This document shows positions 8,438 to 16,252 of a stretch of 64,000 bases of DNA, one piece after another. The number at the start of each line of letters is the position of its first letter. Position 1 is the first letter of the stretch. Origin of the DNA: Rhizobium sp. JAB6 (GTDB lineage: Bacteria > Pseudomonadota > Alphaproteobacteria > Rhizobiales > Rhizobiaceae); contig NZ_PYJQ01000009.1 in NCBI RefSeq assembly GCF_003024605.1, forward strand, positions 248,001 to 312,000, read 5' to 3'. Below the pieces are notes generated by a model. That model worked only from the letters and a program-made list of their open reading frames with translations. It was not told where the DNA came from and ran no database searches. The translations under genes were made by a program, and so were the position numbers.

Positions 8438-9004
8438 GTGATCGCGTGCGGTGCAATCGCGCGCGAAATACTGGTCCTTACCCGAATAAACGGGCTCGAT
8501 CACATCGATCTTCACTGTCTTCCCGCAATCTATCATTCCTACCCGCAGAAGATCGCGCCTGCTCTGGAGCAGGCGATTGCCGATGCCCGCTCTCGCGGCT
8601 TCGAAAAGATTTTCATAGGCTATGCCGATTGCGGCACCGGCGGAGAAATCGACAGGATCTGTGAACGCGAGGGAATAGAACGGCTTTCCGGACCGCATTG
8701 TTATTCCTTCTTCACGGGCAACGAGGCATTCGCGGCGCGCGACGATGATGTCACATCATTTTTCCTGACGGATTTCCTTGCCCGTCAGTTCGAATCCTTC
8801 GTTATCGTCCCGCTCGGACTGGATCGTCATCCAGAGCTGCGCGACATGTATTTCGGCAACTACCGCAAGGTGGTTTACCTCTCGCAGGAAGAGGATCCGG
8901 CGCTACAGGCAAAGGCGAAGGAAGCGGCCGCCTATCTCGGGCTGGATTACGAATACCGTTTTACCGGCTACGGCGATTTGGCGCGCGAATTGCTGACTGT
9001 CTGA
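8438..9004 (+). CDS. DUF1638 protein of the corrinoid cluster
   Basis: 188 residues from a GTG start at 8438, preceded by AAAAGG at suitable spacing; family members begin with a similar VIACGAIA stretch. An ATG at 8366 in the same frame would add 24 unlikely residues across the divergent entericidin promoter. Conserved-looking motifs include VIACGAIARE, GYADCGTGG (with Cys in a glycine-rich turn) and YRFTGYGDL. DUF1638 proteins have no proven function as far as I know. Its place between the corrinoid protein and the methyl-folate genes suggests a part in corrinoid handling or the methyl transfer itself. Confidence 0.8.
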   Translation: MIACGAIAREILVLTRINGLDHIDLHCLPAIYHSYPQKIAPALEQAIADARSRGFEKIFIGYADCGTGGEIDRICEREGIERLSGPHCYSFFTGNEAFAARDDDVTSFFLTDFLARQFESFVIVPLGLDRHPELRDMYFGNYRKVVYLSQEEDPALQAKAKEAAAYLGLDYEYRFTGYGDLARELLTV

Positions 9005-9241
9005 CTGCGACATCCCGGTCGCTTTCCAGCCGCGCGCTTCTTTGCCATGGCCGGCCTTCTGGACGAGCGATCGACATTCAATCACGGTTCGAAGCTGGCC
9101 GTTTCAAAGGATAAAGCGCGTTGGCGATAACGACTGACAAGGTTTTCATGTCGCGTCGCTTTTCGGCATGGGGCGCGTCGTGGCGAGCGCAGTCCGATGA
9201 TCGGCCGACGTGCATTCTTGCGTGAAGAGGAGATTTTGTGC

Positions 9242-9544
9242 ATGGCGGATCGCATTGTCGTCTACTGGCGGGACATACCAGCCCAGGTGATTATCAAGAA
9301 GGGCAGGCAGACGGCAAAACGCGAGCTTTCGCTGCGCTTTACCGAGGCGATCGACATGTGCGCCATGCGCACCGGCGCCGCCGAAACCGACGATTATCTC
9401 GCCGAATGGCGCAAGGCCGATCCGGTGCCCGTATCTGACGATCTCGAAGCCGAGGCAGACAAAGCGGCAAGCGAGCTCGAGGCTGCTTATGATCGCGAAC
9501 GGCTGGTGGCTCTGGTGAAATCCGGAGGCCGCGATAATGGCTGA
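9242..9544 (+). CDS. Small 'virulence factor' domain protein of the corrinoid cluster
   Basis: 100 residues beginning MADRIVVYWRDIPAQV; this start at 9242 has GAGGAG upstream. It appears to belong to the family labelled 'Virulence_fact' (PF13769), a name of historical origin without a known mechanism. No signal peptide or membrane segment is seen; the second half is acidic and helical. It overlaps the next gene by 8 bases (9537-9544), so its translation is coupled to the MetV-like protein. That coupling suggests a stoichiometric partner or accessory of the methylene-tetrahydrofolate reductase complex rather than a virulence role. Confidence 0.75.
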   Translation: MADRIVVYWRDIPAQVIIKKGRQTAKRELSLRFTEAIDMCAMRTGAAETDDYLAEWRKADPVPVSDDLEAEADKAASELEAAYDRERLVALVKSGGRDNG

Positions 9545-10115
9545 TGCCGTTCAGAAGCCCGGCAATGCCGCCGCGGGCGCAAAGGCAGCCAGCGGCGCCT
9601 ATACGCCGGCGGGAGTTTCGCCCAATCGCCGCGCCCGGCGCAAATATACGGTCCGCCTCTGGGCGGTCCGTCATTCACGCTTCTTCGAATGGTTCTACCG
9701 TCGTTTCGCCGACGCTTTCCTGCTGCTTCATCCGCTGTGGAAGGCACTCGGCTATGACCGCGTGGAACGCCCGATCACCTTCATCGAACGCAATGTGAAG
9801 GGCTTCCTGTTCGATTGCCGCATGTGCGGCCAGTGCGCGCTGTCGTCGACGGGCATGTCCTGTCCGATGAACTGTCCAAAGCAGCTGCGCAACGGGCCGT
9901 GCGGCGGCGTTCGTGCCAACGGCAATTGCGAGGTCGAGCCCGACATGCCATGCGTCTGGGTGCAGGCATGGAAAGGCTCGCAGAACATGACCCACGGCGA
10001 CGCGATCCTGAAGGTGCAGAAGCCTGTGAACCAGTCGCTGCGCGAAACCTCCTCCTGGCTCCGCGTCACGGCGGAGGCTGCGGCGGCCCGCGAAACGGCG
10101 AAAAAGGAAGCCTGA
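9537..10115 (+). CDS. MetV-like methylenetetrahydrofolate reductase C-terminal domain protein
   Basis: 192 residues. A cysteine-rich centre (Cys94, 97, 100, 109, 113, 122, 131, 139; CRMCGQC, SCPMNCPK, GPCGG) matches the MTHFR_C domain (PF12225). In acetogens this protein, MetV, binds Fe-S or zinc and partners MetF. Residues 30-60 are basic and aromatic. It lies 3 bases before the MetF gene, so the two are translated together. It probably passes electrons to or from MetF during oxidation of methyl-tetrahydrofolate. A MetV in an apparently aerobic rhizobium is unusual and ties this MetF to the corrinoid pathway rather than to methionine synthesis. Confidence 0.85.
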   Translation: MADAVQKPGNAAAGAKAASGAYTPAGVSPNRRARRKYTVRLWAVRHSRFFEWFYRRFADAFLLLHPLWKALGYDRVERPITFIERNVKGFLFDCRMCGQCALSSTGMSCPMNCPKQLRNGPCGGVRANGNCEVEPDMPCVWVQAWKGSQNMTHGDAILKVQKPVNQSLRETSSWLRVTAEAAAARETAKKEA

Positions 10116-10118
10116 GCG

Positions 10119-11225
10119 ATGGCGCATATCGATGAAAATCCCCTTGGCGCGCATCTGCCGCTCGATCCCCTGCCCGGCCACTCCTCGCTCGGGCGGCTGG
10201 AGCGCGTGCTTCGGCGCGGCGAGTTTGCCGTCACCGCCGAACTGAACCCGCCCGACAGCGCCAACCCGGAAGACGTTTACGAACGTGCGGCGATCTTTGA
10301 TGGCTGGGTCGACGGCATCAACGCCGTCGATGCCTCCGGTGCCAATTGCCATATGTCTTCGGTCGGCATTTGCGCGTTGCTGACGCGGATGGGCTACGCC
10401 CCGATCATGCAGATTGCCTGCCGCGATAAGAACCGCATCGCCATTCAGGGCGATGTGCTCGGCGCGTCGGCAATGGGCGTGCAGAACATCATGTGCCTGA
10501 CCGGTGACGGCGTGCAGGCCGGCGATCAGCCGGGCGCCAAGCCGGTGTTCGATCTCGATTGCATGTCGCTGCTCGAAACCGTGCGCATCATGCGCGACAA
10601 CGCCAAATTCCTCTCCGGCCGGAAGCTGACCTCGCCACCGAAGGTCTTTCTCGGCGCCGCCATCAACCCCTTCGCACCGCCTTACGATTTTCGGCCCTAC
10701 CGGCTGGCAAAGAAAATCGAGGCAGGAGCGCAGTTCGTCCAGAGCCAGTATTGCTACGACGTAACGATGTTCCGCGAATACATGAAGAAGGTCCGAGATC
10801 TCGGCCTACACGAAAAATGCTTTATTCTCGTCGGCGTCGGCCCGCTCGCCTCGGCAAAGACTGCCCGCTGGATGCGCTCGAACGTGCCGGGCGTCCATAT
10901 TCCCGATGAAGTCATCAAGCGTATCGAGGGTGCGCAGGATCAGAAGAAGGAAGGCAAGCAGCTCTGCATCGACATCATCAATGAGGTGAAGGAGATCGAG
11001 GGGGTTTCCGGCGTCCACGTCATGGCCTATCGCCAGGAAGAATATGTCGCCGAAATGGTGCATGACTCCGGCGTTTTGAAGGGCCGTCAGCCGTGGAAGC
11101 GCGAGGCAAGCCGCACCGACGCGCTCGTCGCCGAGCGGCTGCACCAGATCAGCGAAGGCAGGGAAGAAAACCAGCAGGCGATGGCGGAAATCGCTGCCCA
11201 TCATACGCCGCAGCAGGCACATTGA
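10119..11225 (+). CDS. Methylenetetrahydrofolate reductase (MetF type) of the corrinoid cluster
   Basis: 368 residues, longer than housekeeping MetF (about 300). The MTHFR TIM-barrel spans about 25-330: FAVTAELNPPDS at the start of the barrel, MQIACRDKNRIAIQGDVLGA, and GAAINPFAPPYDFRPYRLAKKIEAG in pieces. It interconverts methylene- and methyl-tetrahydrofolate with an FAD cofactor. Here, downstream of a demethylation system, the expected net direction is oxidation of methyl-tetrahydrofolate, with the MetV-like protein as partner. The C-terminal 40 residues are acidic, helical and specific. It follows the MetV gene by 3 bases. Confidence 0.88.
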   Translation: MAHIDENPLGAHLPLDPLPGHSSLGRLERVLRRGEFAVTAELNPPDSANPEDVYERAAIFDGWVDGINAVDASGANCHMSSVGICALLTRMGYAPIMQIACRDKNRIAIQGDVLGASAMGVQNIMCLTGDGVQAGDQPGAKPVFDLDCMSLLETVRIMRDNAKFLSGRKLTSPPKVFLGAAINPFAPPYDFRPYRLAKKIEAGAQFVQSQYCYDVTMFREYMKKVRDLGLHEKCFILVGVGPLASAKTARWMRSNVPGVHIPDEVIKRIEGAQDQKKEGKQLCIDIINEVKEIEGVSGVHVMAYRQEEYVAEMVHDSGVLKGRQPWKREASRTDALVAERLHQISEGREENQQAMAEIAAHHTPQQAH

Positions 11226-11325
11226 ATTCGATACGATAGCAAGCCTGTAGAGCACTCGGCCGGCTTGTAACCCAAATCACCGCACGATAGACCAGCTATC
11301 GGGCCAACTGACCAGAGGATCAGAC

Positions 11326-12291
11326 ATGACGCGTACCATCGTTGCCTCCGCCACCCGCGAGATCGTCATCGGCTTTGACCAGCCTTTCTGCGTGATCGGC
11401 GAGCGCATCAACCCGACGGGGCGCAAGAAGCTTGCCGCCGAGATGATCGAAGGCAATTTCGACACCGTCATCAAGGATGCCCTGGAGCAGGTGGCCGCCG
11501 GTGCGACCATGCTGGATGTCAATGCGGGTGTGACTTCGGTCAATCCGAACGAGACCGAACCGGGTCTCCTGGTGCAGACGCTGGAGATCGTGCAGGGCCT
11601 AGTGGATGTACCGCTCTCGATCGACAGCTCGGTCACGGCGGCGATCGAAGCTGCCCTCAAGGTTGCCAAGGGGCGACCGCTGGTCAATTCGGTGACCGGC
11701 GAGGAGGAAAAGCTCGAAGCCATCCTGCCGCTCGTCAAGAAATACGACGTGCCCGTCGTCGCCATCTCGAACGACGAGACCGGCATTTCCATGGACCCGG
11801 ACGTGCGCTTTGCCGTCGCCAAGAAGATCGTCGAGCGCGCCATGGATCACGGCATCAAGCCGGAGGACATCGTCGTCGACCCGCTCGTCATGCCGATCGG
11901 GGCCTTGGGCGATGCCGGCCGTCAGGTTTTCGCGCTGCTTCACCGCCTGCGCAACGAGCTCAAGGTCAACACCACCTGCGGCCTGTCGAACATCTCCTTC
12001 GGCCTGCCGCATCGTCACGGCATCAACGCCGGCTTCATCCCGATGGTCATCGGCGCGGGCATGACCTCCGCCATCATGAACCCTTGCCGCCCGCAGGAAA
12101 TGGAAGCCGTGCGCGCCGCCAACGTGCTGAACGGCACGGATGCCAATTGCACCAACTGGATCATGACCTATCGCGACTACAAGCCGGCGGAAGGCGGCGC
12201 TGCCGCGGCAGCAACGGCTGCTCCTGCCGCTGGTGGCGGACGCCGCGGCGGCCGTGCAGCGCGCGCCGGTGCGGGAGCAGCGAGGGAGTAA
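11326..12291 (+). CDS. Methyltetrahydrofolate:corrinoid methyltransferase (MtgA/AcsE-like)
   Basis: 321 residues with a pterin-binding TIM-barrel: FCVIGERINPTGRKK at 21-36, then MLDVNAG, DSSVTAAIEAAL and GLSNISFGLPHR. It should take the methyl group from the methylated corrinoid protein to tetrahydrofolate, as MtgA does in glycine betaine metabolism. Dihydropteroate synthase shares the fold, but the INPTGR and SNISFG pattern and neighbours favour the corrinoid enzyme. From residue about 291 the protein ends in an Ala tract followed by an Arg/Gly tail (GGGRRGGRAARAG), not part of the enzyme fold. A 100-base gap separates it from metF. Confidence 0.88.
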   Translation: MTRTIVASATREIVIGFDQPFCVIGERINPTGRKKLAAEMIEGNFDTVIKDALEQVAAGATMLDVNAGVTSVNPNETEPGLLVQTLEIVQGLVDVPLSIDSSVTAAIEAALKVAKGRPLVNSVTGEEEKLEAILPLVKKYDVPVVAISNDETGISMDPDVRFAVAKKIVERAMDHGIKPEDIVVDPLVMPIGALGDAGRQVFALLHRLRNELKVNTTCGLSNISFGLPHRHGINAGFIPMVIGAGMTSAIMNPCRPQEMEAVRAANVLNGTDANCTNWIMTYRDYKPAEGGAAAAATAAPAAGGGRRGGRAARAGAGAARE

Positions 12292-12292
12292 G

Positions 12293-12622
12293 ATGGCATC
12301 CGGTCGCGGCCTCTCCAACGATCTTGCCACGCTCTGGCTGCAGGCGCCTGTCGTGATGGCGATACGGCTGCAGCAGATGTGGATGGACGCGCTGGCCGGC
12401 AGCGTGAACGCGGTCGAAATGAACCGAATGGTGTCGGAAAAGATAATGGCTGCGGCGGAAAGCGCCGTTGCCGTCAACGCAGCAATGGTGCAACAGGGCT
12501 TCGCGGTTCTGACGGCCGCCGGCGCGACAAGCCAGCGCAGCATCGCCGATGCGGTCGCTCACGCCGCGATAAAACCCTATAGCAGGCGCGTTCGCTCGAA
12601 CGTGCGCCGTCTTAGCAAATAG
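12293..12622 (+). CDS. 109-residue phasin-like protein of the corrinoid cluster
   Basis: The start at 12293 has GAGGGAG upstream and lies one base past the stop of the methyltransferase, so translation is coupled. The protein is alanine-rich and helical (LQQMWMDALAGSVNA, EKIMAAAESAVAVNAAMVQ), which resembles phasins and other amphipathic helix proteins, and it ends in a basic tail (YSRRVRSNVRRLSK). I do not recognise a named family. It sits between the pterin methyltransferase and the activator, 12 bases before the latter. A scaffold or structural role for the pathway proteins is possible; this is inference. Confidence 0.75.
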   Translation: MASGRGLSNDLATLWLQAPVVMAIRLQQMWMDALAGSVNAVEMNRMVSEKIMAAAESAVAVNAAMVQQGFAVLTAAGATSQRSIADAVAHAAIKPYSRRVRSNVRRLSK

Positions 12623-12634
12623 AAAGGCTGATCC

Positions 12635-14677
12635 GTGGCCGAAGCCAGCGACAGCGCCAAACCTCTCGTCCTTTTCATGCCATCCGGCAAGCGTGGCCAC
12701 TTCCCGGTGGGAACGCCCGTGCTGGAGGCAGCCCGCCAGCTTGGCGTCTATGTCGAAAGCGTCTGCGGCGGCCGCGCGACCTGCGGACGCTGCCAGGTCT
12801 CCGTCCAGGAAGGCAATTTCGCCAAGCACAAGATCGTCTCGGCCAATGACCATCTTTCGCCGATCGGGCCGAAGGAAAGGCGCTATGCCGAGGTGCGCGA
12901 TCTGCCCGAGGGCCGCCGCCTCTCCTGCTCCGCTTTGATCCAGGGCGATCTCGTCATCGACGTGCCGCAGGATACCGTCATCAACGCGCAGGTCGTGCGC
13001 AAGGCGGCCGACGAGCGCGTGATTGCCCGCGATCCGGCCGTACACATGTGTTACGTCGAGGTCGAGGAGCCCGACATGCACAAGCCGCTTGGCGATCTCG
13101 ACCGCCTGAAGGCGGCAATCGCAGCGGACTGGAAATACGACAATCTCGAAGTGGATTTCCACCTCATTCCGCAGGTGCAGTCGATCCTGCGCAAAGGCGA
13201 ATGGAAGGTGACGGCCGCCATTCATCGCGATCAGGATAGCGAGCGCCCTCGCCTCATCGCGCTCTATCCCGGCTTGAAGAATGAAGCCTACGGCATCGCC
13301 TGCGATATCGGTTCGACGACGATTGCCATGCATCTGTCGTCGCTGCTCTCGGGCCGAACCGTTGCTTCGGCGGGCGCCTCCAACCCACAGATCCGCTTCG
13401 GCGAGGATCTGATGAGCCGCGTCTCCTATGTAATGATGAATCCGGATGGCCGCGAGGCGATGACCAACGCCGTCCGCGAAGCCCTGAACGGCTTGATCAA
13501 CAAGGTCTGCGCCGATGGTGGCGTATCGCGCGAGGATATTTTGAACGCCGTCTTCGTCGGCAACCCGATCATGCACCACCTGTTCCTCGGCATCGACCCG
13601 ACCGAACTTGGCGGCGCCCCCTTTGCGCTTGCCGTATCCGGCGCGGTGCATCTGAAATCGTCCGAGATCGGCCTGCCGATGAATGCCGGCACGCGCATCT
13701 ACATGCTGCCCTGCATCGCCGGCCATGTCGGCGCCGATGCGGCTGCCGCAACGCTCGCCGAAGGCCCGCATCGCCAGAATGAGATGATGCTGCTGGTCGA
13801 TATCGGCACCAATGCCGAGATCGTCCTCGGCAACCGCCACCGCGTCGTCGCCGCCTCCTCGCCGACCGGGCCGGCCTTCGAAGGCGCGGAGATTTCCAGC
13901 GGCCAGCGCGCTGCCCCGGGCGCGATCGAACGGGTGCGCATCGATCCCGTCACTCTGGAGCCGCGCTATCGTGTGATCGGCATCGAACCTTGGTCGGATG
14001 AGCCAGGTTTCGAAGAGGCTGCCGCCAAGGTCGGTGTCACCGGCATCTGCGGCTCGGCCATCATCGAGGTCGTCGCCGAAATGTTCCTGACAGGCATCAT
14101 CTCGGAAGACGGCGTCGTCGATGGCTCGATGACGACGCGCTCGCCGCGCATCCTGCAGAACGGCCGCACCTTTTCCTATCTGCTGCGCGATGGCGAACCG
14201 CGCATCACGGTCACGCAGAACGATATCCGCGCCATTCAGCTTGCCAAAGCCGCGCTCTATGCCGGCGTCAAGCTGCTGATGGACAAGCAGGGCATCGATC
14301 ACGTCGACCGCATCGGCCTTGCCGGCGCCTTCGGCACCTTCATCGATCCGAAATATGCGATGGTGCTGGGGCTCATCCCCGATTGCGAGCTCGACAAGGT
14401 CAAGGCCGTCGGCAACGCCGCCGGCACCGGCGCACGCATGGCTCTGCTCAATCGCGGCCATCGCCGCGAGATCGAAGAAACCGTCAGGAAAATCGAGAAG
14501 ATAGAGACGGCGCTTGAATCAAAGTTTCAGGAGCATTTCGTCTACGCCATGGCCTTGCCGAACAAGGTGGACGCCTTCCCGGAACTCTCCAACGTCGTGA
14601 CATTGCCGGAACGCAAGCAGACCTCCGACGATGGCGGAGAAGGCGCGGGCCGCAGGCGTCGCCGCAGCCGTGAATAA
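12635..14677 (+). CDS. RamA-like corrinoid reductive activator (2Fe-2S plus ASKHA ATPase)
   Basis: 680 residues from a GTG start with AAAGG upstream. Residues 1-105 form a plant-type 2Fe-2S ferredoxin domain (Cys44-x5-Cys50-x2-Cys53 and Cys98). The rest is the ASKHA/DUF4445 domain: YGIACDIGSTTIA, LLVDIGTNAEIVLGN and GLAGAFGTFIDPKYA are phosphate- and sugar-kinase-like motifs. Such proteins use ATP to drive reduction of oxidised Co(II) corrinoid back to Co(I), which must happen often in an aerobic cell. The C-terminus ends in an acidic then arginine-rich tail (GAGRRRRRSRE). It ends the plus-strand operon, convergent with the LysR gene. Confidence 0.9.
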   Translation: MAEASDSAKPLVLFMPSGKRGHFPVGTPVLEAARQLGVYVESVCGGRATCGRCQVSVQEGNFAKHKIVSANDHLSPIGPKERRYAEVRDLPEGRRLSCSALIQGDLVIDVPQDTVINAQVVRKAADERVIARDPAVHMCYVEVEEPDMHKPLGDLDRLKAAIAADWKYDNLEVDFHLIPQVQSILRKGEWKVTAAIHRDQDSERPRLIALYPGLKNEAYGIACDIGSTTIAMHLSSLLSGRTVASAGASNPQIRFGEDLMSRVSYVMMNPDGREAMTNAVREALNGLINKVCADGGVSREDILNAVFVGNPIMHHLFLGIDPTELGGAPFALAVSGAVHLKSSEIGLPMNAGTRIYMLPCIAGHVGADAAAATLAEGPHRQNEMMLLVDIGTNAEIVLGNRHRVVAASSPTGPAFEGAEISSGQRAAPGAIERVRIDPVTLEPRYRVIGIEPWSDEPGFEEAAAKVGVTGICGSAIIEVVAEMFLTGIISEDGVVDGSMTTRSPRILQNGRTFSYLLRDGEPRITVTQNDIRAIQLAKAALYAGVKLLMDKQGIDHVDRIGLAGAFGTFIDPKYAMVLGLIPDCELDKVKAVGNAAGTGARMALLNRGHRREIEETVRKIEKIETALESKFQEHFVYAMALPNKVDAFPELSNVVTLPERKQTSDDGGEGAGRRRRRSRE

Positions 14678-14686
14678 AAATCGACC

Positions 14687-14704
14687 GGCCGCGTTCACGC
14701 GGCC
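14687..14704. terminator. Bidirectional hairpin between ramA-like and LysR genes
   Basis: GGCCGCG-TTCA-CGCGGCC is a perfect 7-base stem with a 4-base loop. ATTTT follows on the plus strand and a T-run (TCGATTTTTATT) on the minus strand. It overlaps the LysR stop codon and serves both convergent genes. Confidence 0.75.
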
Positions 14705-15603
14705 ATTTTGCGCCCGATCTCGACGAAAGCCTGGCGGATGCTGTCAGCCACAGCCTTCATCGGCCCAGTCATTTGTGACGCCGTCAGCAGGCGAATATCG
14801 AAGGGCGTCAGTTCCGGCAGTCCCTCGTTCGGACCGAGGATTTCCATGTCCTCCGTGACATAGGAGCGCGGAAACGGCGCGATGGCGAGATCAGAGACCA
14901 CGGCCGCGCGCTGCGCCATCGTATGGGCGCTGAGATAGGAGACGCGATAGGGGCGCTTCTGTCGTTCCAGCTGCGCCATGGCTTCGGACCGCCAGATGCA
15001 ACCCTCCTCCCAGATGGAAATCGGCAGCGGGTCGCGGCGATAGGCGGTACCGCACTTGGCGCCGGCCCAGACGAGGCGCTCCGTGTAGATCACCTCGCCC
15101 TCGGTCGGGAAAGGCCGCGTCGCGCAATTGATCAGCGCGAGGTCCAGCCGCTGCTCCTCGATGCGCTTCTTGAGCTGGATGCTCATATCGACGACGACAT
15201 CGACCATGATGCCCGGATAAGTCTCCGAGAAGCTCTTCAGGATGGTCGGCAGCAGGCGCTCGCCTATATCGTCAGGCGCGCCAAGCCGCACCACGCCGCT
15301 GAGTTCAGGCATGATGAACCGCGACACCGCTTCGTTTGAGAGGGCCAGAATATTGCGGGCGTAAGAGAGTAGCATCTCCCCATGCTGCGTCAGGCTGACC
15401 GAGCGCGCATCGCGCAGGAACAGCGTAACGCCGAGCTGCTCTTCCAGCTTCTTGATTTGCATGGAAACAGCCGACGGCGTGCGAAAGACAGCATCGGCCG
15501 CGGTCGAAAAATTCCCCGTTTCGGCAATCGCGACAAAAGTACGCAGAACTTCATTGTCAAGCAACGGTATGGGCCGGCGGAACGGAACGGTCATATCGGT
15601 CAC
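14695..15603 (-). CDS. LysR-family transcriptional regulator
   Basis: 302 residues, standard LysR length. The N-terminal winged helix-turn-helix spans about 12-72 (LRTFVAIAETGNFSTAADAV, then TPSAVSMQIKKLEEQLG). The effector domain fills the rest. It is convergent with the RamA-like gene and directly flanks the corrinoid cluster. It might control that cluster or the small gene at 15715 that diverges from it. Its own upstream region carries an 11-base direct repeat (15624-15670) that may be its binding site. Confidence 0.9.
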   Translation of the reverse strand: MTDMTVPFRRPIPLLDNEVLRTFVAIAETGNFSTAADAVFRTPSAVSMQIKKLEEQLGVTLFLRDARSVSLTQHGEMLLSYARNILALSNEAVSRFIMPELSGVVRLGAPDDIGERLLPTILKSFSETYPGIMVDVVVDMSIQLKKRIEEQRLDLALINCATRPFPTEGEVIYTERLVWAGAKCGTAYRRDPLPISIWEEGCIWRSEAMAQLERQKRPYRVSYLSAHTMAQRAAVVSDLAIAPFPRSYVTEDMEILGPNEGLPELTPFDIRLLTASQMTGPMKAVADSIRQAFVEIGRKMAA

Positions 15604-15623
15604 CTTTCAATTTTTCTGATCCT

Positions 15624-15670
15624 AAGCACCATATCATTTCATTTGTCTGAATGTCAACGAAGCACCATAT
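15624..15670. promoter_or_regulatory. Direct repeat AAGCACCATAT in the LysR/15715 intergenic region
   Basis: AAGCACCATAT occurs at 15624-15634 and again at 15660-15670, 36 bases apart. The pair lies between the divergent LysR gene and the small gene at 15715, where LysR proteins usually bind. The exact repetition is clear; the function is inferred. Confidence 0.4.
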
Positions 15671-15714
15671 TAGACGTAATGGGAATTCGCAGACAGCCTC
15701 AAAGGAGTAAAACC

Positions 15715-15960
15715 ATGGCTGGCACGATATCGGACGAAGCCTCACGGCTTTTCTCTCTTCTACGCCTTCGCAAAATTCAGCGCATGGCGCAGCACACGCT
15801 TGACGAGATCGCCACCCGCTTTCCCGCTCATCTGATCGACGACGTCAATGCACGCGGCCTTCCACCGGATCGCACATTGTCGGTGTTGGAGCGGAAACCC
15901 GGCAGGTTGCGTTCGTTCAAGAATACTAATGGCAGCTATAAGATCTATTCGTTTGATTGA
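15715..15960 (+). CDS. Small protein of unknown function (81 aa)
   Basis: 81 residues from an ATG with a strong AAAGGAG upstream, which makes it a credible gene. It is helical and basic (LFSLLRLRKIQRMAQHTLDEI), with no signal or membrane segment. I do not recognise a family. It diverges from the LysR gene, is followed after 66 bases by a DUF1127 gene, and may be a target of that LysR regulator. Confidence 0.65.
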   Translation: MAGTISDEASRLFSLLRLRKIQRMAQHTLDEIATRFPAHLIDDVNARGLPPDRTLSVLERKPGRLRSFKNTNGSYKIYSFD

Positions 15961-16026
15961 TGGATCTGGCAAGCCCATATTAAAACCGTGACATTTTGAG
16001 CGGTTGACACGGAAAGGACCCTGAAA

Positions 16027-16230
16027 ATGACGACTGTCAGTTATAGACACACCAGCACCCGGAGCCCGTTTCCGTCCGGCGGAAATCATGTGCCCTTCTT
16101 TTCTCGCCTCGCTGATCGCTGGCAGCAGTGGCGCTCTGTTCGCGAGCTCGAATCACTGTCCGATGACATGCGCAAGGACTTGGGCTGGCCGGCCGCAAAC
16201 GAAATCAAGAAGCCGAAAGCCGACCGATGA
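16027..16230 (+). CDS. DUF1127 small basic protein
   Basis: 67 residues. The last 40 form the DUF1127 motif (RWQQWRSVRELESLSDDMRKDLG), a short arginine-rich helix widespread in rhizobia. Longer relatives have a role in phosphate or carbon control through RNA in Agrobacterium; this one has an extra 25-residue N-terminal stretch without known function. It has its own terminator hairpin at 16253. Confidence 0.85.
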   Translation: MTTVSYRHTSTRSPFPSGGNHVPFFSRLADRWQQWRSVRELESLSDDMRKDLGWPAANEIKKPKADR

Positions 16231-16252
16231 TCATGAGCAAGCATAACGGCTG

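Noticed and set aside
12161..14461. A 766-codon open frame on the minus strand
   Set aside because: It lies antisense to the RamA-like gene, has no recognisable motif and is a by-product of high GC codon use.
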